NCBI GenBank assembly: GCA_947176445.1
Contig: CAMWQK010000012.1
Span: 1 to 11,284 of the forward strand
Direction: 5' to 3'
DNA from: an uncultured Clostridia bacterium
GTDB lineage: Bacteria > Bacillota > Clostridia > Christensenellales > Borkfalkiaceae
Length of the DNA stretch: 11,284 bases
The notes beneath the pieces were generated by a model. It saw only the letters and a program-made list of their open reading frames with translations. It did no database searches and was not told the DNA's origin. Positions 7,140-11,284 of this stretch are shown here, in pieces; position 1 is the stretch's first letter; each line of letters begins with the position of its first letter. Position numbers and translations under genes: made by a program.

Positions 7140-8249
7140 ATGGAAAAGTATAAACGCATCTACAAAGACCTGTACTATCGCATCAAGAGCGGCGATATCC
7201 CCGTGGGAACGGTACTCCCGACAGAAGCGGAGCTCGCCTTAGAATACGGCGTGAGCAAGATCACCGCCAAAGCCGCGCTCAACCTGTTAAAGGCGGACGG
7301 GCTCGTTCTAAGAAAGAAGCGGCTCGGGACGGTCGTCCTCAACGGCGTCGTCAATTCCACGGGCGACAATCTCATTGCCATCGTATTTTCGGGGTTCGAT
7401 CATCTCGACGCCCGCTTTACCAACAGTCTGACGCAGGTCGCCAAGTCCAAGAACGTCAAGCTCGCGTTCTTCGACTCCGAGCTGAGCCTCGAAAAGGAGC
7501 GGGAGATCTTGCTCTACCTCATCTCCGAAAATATCGCGGGGCTCATTCTCATGCCCCTCTCGCAGGGCGGCAATCTCGACGTGATCAGCCTGTTTGCCAT
7601 TCAGAAAATCCCCGTTGTATATATGGACTTCCCGTCGCACGCGCTCATCGCGCCCACCGTCACCTCCGATAACTTCGGCGGCATGTATATGATGGTCAAA
7701 TACCTCATCGACTGCGGTCACCGCGACATCGGGTTCTTCCCCTATTCCGATCACTTCTATCCGACGGAGAACGACCGCTTCGAGGGATATTGCCGCGCCC
7801 TCATCGACAACGGCATTCCCGTCAGTTCCGACTACCTCTTCTCCGCCTCGGCGCTCAGCACCTACTCGCTGATGTCGTCCGTCTCTACGGCGGATATGAA
7901 CGTCGCGGAAGAATTTCTCGATAGCTACTTAAAACTCAATCCCAAGCCGACCGCGCTCGTCTGCGTCAACGACCTGAGCGCGCACGCCGTGATCGCGGCG
8001 GCGAAGGAGCGCGGCGTCCGCGTTCCCGAGGATCTCTCCGTCACCGGCTTCGACAATCTCACCGTCTCCGCAAAGCGCGAGATCACGACCGTTGCGCAGA
8101 ACTTTGCCGAGATCGCAAAGACCGCGCTCCTCACGCTCATTCGCAAGATCGACGGGGTGAACAGCGAACCGACGATCATCCGCCTGCACACGGTGCTCAT
8201 CAAGCGCGACTCGGTGCAAAAGCTCACCTCGCCCGAGCACTCGGCATAA
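7140..8249 (+). CDS. GntR-type DNA-binding domain fused to a LacI-type sugar-sensing domain (AraR-like transcription regulator)
   Basis: 369 residues. Residues about 3-68 form a GntR winged helix-turn-helix: KYKRIYKDLYYRIKSGDI, then LPTEAELALEYGVSKITAKAAL and the wing LRKKRLGTVV. The recognition helix has T-A-K where most relatives have T-V-R. Residues about 77-360 form a LacI/periplasmic-binding-protein fold: VVYMDF, VTSDNFGGMYMM with GHRDIGFF, RFEGYCRALIDNGI, PTALVCVND and VPEDLSVTGFDN. The chimera matches the layout of the arabinose repressor AraR. Proteins of this type dimerise through the sensor domain and usually leave DNA when a sugar binds. The gene is divergent from the importer operon and ends 4 bp from the convergent catabolic operon, so I infer it controls the importer, itself and perhaps the catabolic genes. 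The inducer is unknown. The ATG fits the family's usual N-terminus exactly, although it has no ribosome site. Confidence 0.93.
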   Translation: MEKYKRIYKDLYYRIKSGDIPVGTVLPTEAELALEYGVSKITAKAALNLLKADGLVLRKKRLGTVVLNGVVNSTGDNLIAIVFSGFDHLDARFTNSLTQVAKSKNVKLAFFDSELSLEKEREILLYLISENIAGLILMPLSQGGNLDVISLFAIQKIPVVYMDFPSHALIAPTVTSDNFGGMYMMVKYLIDCGHRDIGFFPYSDHFYPTENDRFEGYCRALIDNGIPVSSDYLFSASALSTYSLMSSVSTADMNVAEEFLDSYLKLNPKPTALVCVNDLSAHAVIAAAKERGVRVPEDLSVTGFDNLTVSAKREITTVAQNFAEIAKTALLTLIRKIDGVNSEPTIIRLHTVLIKRDSVQKLTSPEHSA

Positions 8250-8253
8250 CGGC
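8250..8253. other. 4-bp convergent junction without a visible terminator
   Basis: The regulator's TAA ends at 8249 and the aldolase's TAA (minus strand) begins at 8256 and ends at 8254. The only inverted repeat nearby is GGC-TTAC-GCC (8251-8260), a 3-bp stem that is too weak to be a terminator. Transcripts from both sides probably overlap or end by another mechanism inside the opposite gene. Confidence 0.7.
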
Positions 8254-9096
8254 TTACGCCTTTGAAAACACCGCAATGGCGCGCTTTACGTCCTCTTTCA
8301 TCGCCAGCATGGCGGCGTACTCCACGTCGTGAAGATACTTGCTCTTGCCCGCCTCGATTGCCTTTTTCGCGCCCTCATAGCCCGCTTTGGACATATACGA
8401 ATAATAGTTGATTTTACGGATTCCGCTTGCGATCGCCTTGCGGAATCCTTCTTCGTTTACGCCGCTTCCGCCGTGCATCACGAGCGGGAGCTTCGTGCTC
8501 TTTGCGCAATTTTTCACCACCTCGAAGTCGAGCTTTGGCTGCGCCTCGTAAAAGCCGTGCGCTGTGCCGAATGCGATGGCTAAGGCGTCGATCTTCGTCT
8601 CTTTTACAAACTTTTCCGCCTCGTCGGGGCGGGTGTAAAAGTCCTCTGCCCGCAACCCCTCGCTGTTGCCGCTCTCCCCCGTCGGGAGCCGACCGAGCTC
8701 CGCTTCCACGCTTACACCCATATCGTGCGCAGCTTCCGTCACCTGCTTTGTGAGCCGCAGATTTTCCTCGTACGGAAGAGCGGACGCGTCGATCATGACG
8801 GACGTGAACCCGAGCCGAAGCGCCTTATGGATCATCGCAAGCGATACGCCGTGATCGAGATGCACGCACACGGGCACCTTCGCATTCTTTGCCGCCGCGA
8901 TCATCGCGGGACCGACGAACGAGATATCGTTATAGACATTATGCACTTCTGCGTGCGCTAATATGACGGGACGGTTGAGTTCTTCCGCCGCGGCGACGAT
9001 CGCCTGCAAGCTGTCGAAGCCCGTCGCGTTGAACATGCCGATCGCGCTGTGATCCTCCTCGGCAAGCGCAAGGATCTGCTTTAAGTTTACGAGCAT
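8254..9096 (-). CDS. Class II (zinc) ketose-phosphate aldolase, FbaA/GatY/KbaY/YdjI family
   Basis: 280 residues from ATG 9096-9094, with GGAGG 10 bases upstream; the first 10 bases overlap the isomerase gene. The TIM-barrel motifs occur in order: the HLDHG motif (79-83) with Asp81 as catalytic acid/base and His82 as zinc ligand, SVEAELG (129-135), AFGTAHG (175-181) with zinc ligand His180, VMHGGSGV (206-213) with zinc ligand His208, and the Asn230 region. Length is normal for the family. The enzyme would split a ketose phosphate into DHAP and an aldehyde in the cytoplasm. The substrate is not fixed by sequence. At the phosphate/substrate loop it reads INYYSYM, where GatY/KbaY types have NVAT and FbaA types NIDT; this points to a separate subfamily. 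As the last gene after an isomerase and a kinase, it is likely the final step of a sugar route, for example xylulose or fructose 1-phosphate cleavage (inference). Confidence 0.93.
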   Translation of the reverse strand: MLVNLKQILALAEEDHSAIGMFNATGFDSLQAIVAAAEELNRPVILAHAEVHNVYNDISFVGPAMIAAAKNAKVPVCVHLDHGVSLAMIHKALRLGFTSVMIDASALPYEENLRLTKQVTEAAHDMGVSVEAELGRLPTGESGNSEGLRAEDFYTRPDEAEKFVKETKIDALAIAFGTAHGFYEAQPKLDFEVVKNCAKSTKLPLVMHGGSGVNEEGFRKAIASGIRKINYYSYMSKAGYEGAKKAIEAGKSKYLHDVEYAAMLAMKEDVKRAIAVFSKA

Positions 9097-9647
9097 AACT
9101 CTTCCACCTCCGGAATGCGTCTGATTCTCGCATCCTCGAACGCGTCCGTCTCGTCGCTGCTGTGCGTGGAGAACTCGCTGATGACCGCGCCCTCCGCGCC
9201 CGCCTGAAACCAGTGGCGCGTGTTGGGATACATCGTATACTGCTCACCCGCATGGAGCACGATCTCGTGAAAGACGGTCACAGCCGTTTCGGGGAGCTTC
9301 GCCTTGATCTTGGATTTATCCCCCTCGCCGTCTACATAGAGATAACACAGTCCGCGCCGCACGCGGAAGGTCTCTTCCTTGCCCTGAAAGGGCACGCCGC
9401 CCTCTTCGCCGTCAAGGTGAATGTGCTCGGGGCAGGTCTGGAAGGGACGGAGCACCATCTCCTTCGCGCAACACCTGTCGGTATTGACGTAGGTAAAGAT
9501 CTGCAATCCGATCTCCTTGACTTTCCCGAGCCCGAAGTCGGCGACTTCGATGCGCTCTTTCTCCGCATCCGTCAGATAAAATCCCGCCTCTTCAAGGCTT
9601 TTCAGCGTGTAACGTACGCCCTCTGCGTACTCTTCTTTCGTCAACAT
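9087..9647 (-). CDS. D-lyxose isomerase, YdaE-type cupin sugar isomerase
   Basis: 186 residues from ATG 9647-9645, with AAGGCGGG upstream; it overlaps the kinase stop by 7 bp and the aldolase start by 10 bp. A longer reading up to 9887 would add 80 Arg-rich residues antiparallel to nothing but inside the kinase gene, and is rejected. The protein matches my memory of Bacillus YdaE throughout: the LTD...VADFGLGK segment, YVNTDR (53-58), CPEHIH (72-77), KEETFR (90-95), CYLYVDGE, and PNTRHWFQAGAEGAV (141-155). The metal-binding set expected for the family is present: His75, His77, a Glu at 91 or 92 and His145. The enzyme interconverts D-lyxose and D-xylulose; characterised relatives also act on D-mannose/D-fructose. 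It sits between a sugar kinase and an aldolase gene, so the ketose is probably phosphorylated next. The C-terminal 10 residues extend beyond the usual end. Confidence 0.9.
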   Translation of the reverse strand: MLTKEEYAEGVRYTLKSLEEAGFYLTDAEKERIEVADFGLGKVKEIGLQIFTYVNTDRCCAKEMVLRPFQTCPEHIHLDGEEGGVPFQGKEETFRVRRGLCYLYVDGEGDKSKIKAKLPETAVTVFHEIVLHAGEQYTMYPNTRHWFQAGAEGAVISEFSTHSSDETDAFEDARIRRIPEVEELCS

Positions 9648-10660
9648 TTGATATCCCGCCTTTTGAATTTGTTTTCTGCTTTCAATGTTTCCTGTAAATC
9701 TTTTGCCCCGCTCACCGCGTCGGAAACGCTTAAATTTTCCGCCGCCATACACGAGGCGAGTTGCATGCCTTCTATCAGCGGCATTCCCTTTAAGAAGGAA
9801 TACAGCATGCCCGCGCAAAACGCGTCTCCCGCGCCGACCGAGCCGACAATGTACCCTTTGGGAAGCGCAAACGACGGCAACAGACAAAACTCATCCGTTT
9901 TATCGATGCCGCAGCTCAGCTCGGGGCAGTGAAGGACGACCGCGTCCGAAACGCCGAGCGCCTTGATCTTGCGGCAGATGCGTTCGAGGTTTTCAAGATC
10001 GGGCGCACCGTCTTTTTTCCGCGGCGCATATCCCGCAAGCCTTCCGCCCTCAATCTCGTTGATGACAACGTAGTTGCAATATCTGAGTGCAGGCGTCACG
10101 ATTTTTTCGAACCGCTCCGATTGCTCGCTCACAAGGTCGATACTCGTCTTGATTCCGCGCTGCTGTATCTCACAGAGCAGTCGCGCCGCCCTTGTTCCGT
10201 AAGTTTCGTCCGCCTCGTCCATTCCGTCTAATAGGAGCAGGTATCCGAGATGGAAAATCTCGCAATCGAGCGATTTTACGGGAACGTGCTGCGGCTGAAA
10301 GCCCGCGTTCGCGCCGCGTCTCTGAAAGAACGTGCGCTCGCCCGTTTGCGATACCGTCATCACGTCGGTATACGAGGTGGAAGATTGCGCGTCCGCTGTG
10401 ACGCCCGAAATATCGATGCCCTCTTTTTTCATACGATCGAGCAGGTATTGCCCGTACTCGTCTGCGCCGACCCGCCCGAAGGCGGTCACCGTCAGATTTT
10501 GATCGAGTTTTTTCAAGTCGATCGCCGTATTGCACACACAGCCGCCGACGGCGCGCGTCTCGCCGATCACGTTGGCGAGCATTCCCTTTTCGGGGTATAT
10601 GTCGATCTTCTTGACGATATCGAGAATGATGTTGCCCGCAATCGCAATCCCGCCGCTCAT
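9641..10660 (-). CDS. PfkB-family (ribokinase-like) carbohydrate kinase
   Basis: 339 residues from ATG 10660-10658, which overlaps the TGA of the upstream gene (ATGA), with a GGGGGA site 5' of it. Motifs in order are: N-terminal strand IAIAGNIILDIV, the first PfkB signature around AVGGCVCNTAIDLKKL (37-52) and GRVGADEYG (62-70), a sugar-facing lid region (about 95-115), VINEIEG (199-205), and the second signature GSVGAGDAFCAG (273-284) with catalytic base Asp279 in the GAGD anion hole. Length fits ribokinase/fructokinase-like enzymes. It transfers phosphate from ATP to a sugar hydroxyl. The neighbours suggest the sugar is the ketose made by the lyxose isomerase, and a class II aldolase would need phosphate at C1. 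PfkB kinase plus class II aldolase recalls the E. coli YdjH/YdjI pair. Substrate and phosphorylation position are inferences. Confidence 0.93.
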   Translation of the reverse strand: MSGGIAIAGNIILDIVKKIDIYPEKGMLANVIGETRAVGGCVCNTAIDLKKLDQNLTVTAFGRVGADEYGQYLLDRMKKEGIDISGVTADAQSSTSYTDVMTVSQTGERTFFQRRGANAGFQPQHVPVKSLDCEIFHLGYLLLLDGMDEADETYGTRAARLLCEIQQRGIKTSIDLVSEQSERFEKIVTPALRYCNYVVINEIEGGRLAGYAPRKKDGAPDLENLERICRKIKALGVSDAVVLHCPELSCGIDKTDEFCLLPSFALPKGYIVGSVGAGDAFCAGMLYSFLKGMPLIEGMQLASCMAAENLSVSDAVSGAKDLQETLKAENKFKRRDIKC

Positions 10661-11284
10661 AGCTCTTCCCCCGAAAGTTTCTCCAAAGTCATCTTGATAC
10701 AGAAGCGTTTCCGCTCGCCCCGCTCAATGCGGGAATAGGCAAATTGATCGTCGAGCAGCGACGTGCACGGCTCCAATCCAAGCGCGTAGTCGCCTGATCG
10801 CATGCTCTTCCATTCGATGAAGTGCGGGAGCGTATCGCCCGAATAGGTGAGCGTGAACGTCTTTCCGCACTTAGGGCTCACAACCTTCACCTCGGGGCGG
10901 TTGAGCATTACAAAGTAACAGTTCTCTTCCTGCCCGATCTCGGGTGCGGAAATCTTCGTACATTCCGCTCTTTTTTGCTCCGCGGCGGCAGTTCGGGGAA
11001 TGATCTCCTTTGCGTCCCACACAAGGTGCGTCCCCTCGTCCAGAAAAGGATAGCCGAGATTGATATGATATAAGAGGCAATAATCTTCCGCCTCGAAGCC
11101 GTCGTTAAAAAGTTCGTCCTCGATGGTCAGCGCGTTTCCGCCGATCTCCATCTGTATTCTGCGGCGAAGACGCAAGTTTTTTCCGAAGAGCGCACTGTCG
11201 CGCATTTCCGCCTCGATGAGGATCCCGTCTTCATCGCATCGCGCCTGCAAGATGTGTGCGGGGAGATTGTGTAAACTTCCGTGC
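10657..11284 (-). CDS. DUF4432 / aldose 1-epimerase-like protein, C-terminal 208 residues (5' end off window)
   Basis: The frame is open to the right edge, with HGSLHNLPAHILQARC upstream of a TTG near 11250 that might be mistaken for a start; this is internal, and the true start lies beyond the window. The visible part fits the galactose-mutarotase-like fold of DUF4432 proteins: the HG-x4-LPA segment (about 11257-11283), ALFGKNLRLRRRI, LTIEDELFNDGFE, LLYHINLGYPFLDEG with its conserved His, and GLEPCTS with the likely catalytic Glu near the C-terminus. Relatives are about 350 residues long, so roughly 40 percent is missing. The expected role is anomer interconversion of an aldose or keto-deoxy sugar in the cytoplasm. 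As first visible gene of the catabolic operon it would supply the anomer used by the downstream isomerase. Its stop overlaps the kinase start by 4 bp. Activity of DUF4432 members is largely untested, so the reaction is inferred from fold. Confidence 0.85.
   Translation of the reverse strand, partial: HGSLHNLPAHILQARCDEDGILIEAEMRDSALFGKNLRLRRRIQMEIGGNALTIEDELFNDGFEAEDYCLLYHINLGYPFLDEGTHLVWDAKEIIPRTAAAEQKRAECTKISAPEIGQEENCYFVMLNRPEVKVVSPKCGKTFTLTYSGDTLPHFIEWKSMRSGDYALGLEPCTSLLDDQFAYSRIERGERKRFCIKMTLEKLSGEEL

Noticed and set aside
8251..8260. Inverted repeat GGC-TTAC-GCC followed by TTT as a terminator
   Set aside because: The stem is only 3 bp and the T run has three bases, so it is too weak.
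9648..9887. 80-residue N-terminal extension of the lyxose isomerase
   Set aside because: It is an out-of-frame reading of the kinase gene. ATG 9647 has a ribosome site and gives a length close to YdaE.
11248..11250. TTG as the start of the DUF4432-like protein
   Set aside because: The conserved family motif HG-x4-LPA continues in frame upstream to the window edge, so this Leu is internal.
1..11284. CRISPR arrays, tRNA or rRNA genes, insertion sequences, phage genes
   Set aside because: I saw no direct-repeat/spacer pattern, no cloverleaf or rRNA-like stretch and no transposase or integrase motifs. The region reads as ordinary metabolic and transport genes.

Overview
This window looks like a carbohydrate-uptake and sugar-catabolism locus from a fairly GC-rich Gram-positive bacterium. 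I infer a Clostridia-type, probably gut-associated Bacillota. The reasons are strong GGAGG-type ribosome binding sites, an LplA/LplB/LplC-type ABC importer encoded without its own ATPase, a single-membrane surface anchor, and InlB/Listeria-Bacteroides-type surface repeats. The lineage is an inference; no rRNA or marker gene is present. Coding density is very high. No gene-free stretch exceeds 300 bases; the largest gap is about 116 bp (7024-7139).

Layout. (A) 7023 down to 1, minus strand, is one apparent operon: LplB-type permease, LplC/YtcP-type permease, a lipoprotein solute-binding protein, a membrane-anchored surface protein with a CBM9-like and a discoidin-like domain, and a large secreted mosaic protein. 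The mosaic has discoidin-like modules, an Ig-like module and InlB-type repeats, and it runs off the left edge. (B) 7024-7139 is a divergent control region. It has a near-consensus promoter for the regulator and a 19-bp imperfect palindrome over the -35 area. (C) 7140-8249, plus strand, is a GntR-type DNA-binding domain fused to a LacI-type sugar-sensing domain (AraR-like architecture). (D) 11284 down to 8254, minus strand, is a tightly overlapping catabolic operon: a DUF4432 aldose-epimerase-like protein (cut by the right edge), a PfkB-family kinase, a YdaE-type D-lyxose isomerase and a class II aldolase. Its promoter lies outside the window. It converges on the regulator gene with 4 bp between the stop codons.

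How it may work together (inference). The two anchored or secreted surface proteins capture a glycan at the cell surface. The lipoprotein and permeases import the released oligosaccharide or sugar, using a shared MsmX-like ATPase encoded elsewhere. The intracellular sugar is sensed by the GntR-LacI chimera. An aldose such as D-lyxose (or D-mannose) is anomerised, isomerised to a ketose, phosphorylated by the PfkB enzyme and split by the class II aldolase into DHAP plus an aldehyde. The isomerase-kinase-aldolase-mutarotase set is the most interesting part, because it could be a compact and little-described route for D-lyxose or a related aldose. The leaderless promoter of the regulator is the clearest purely sequence-based oddity.
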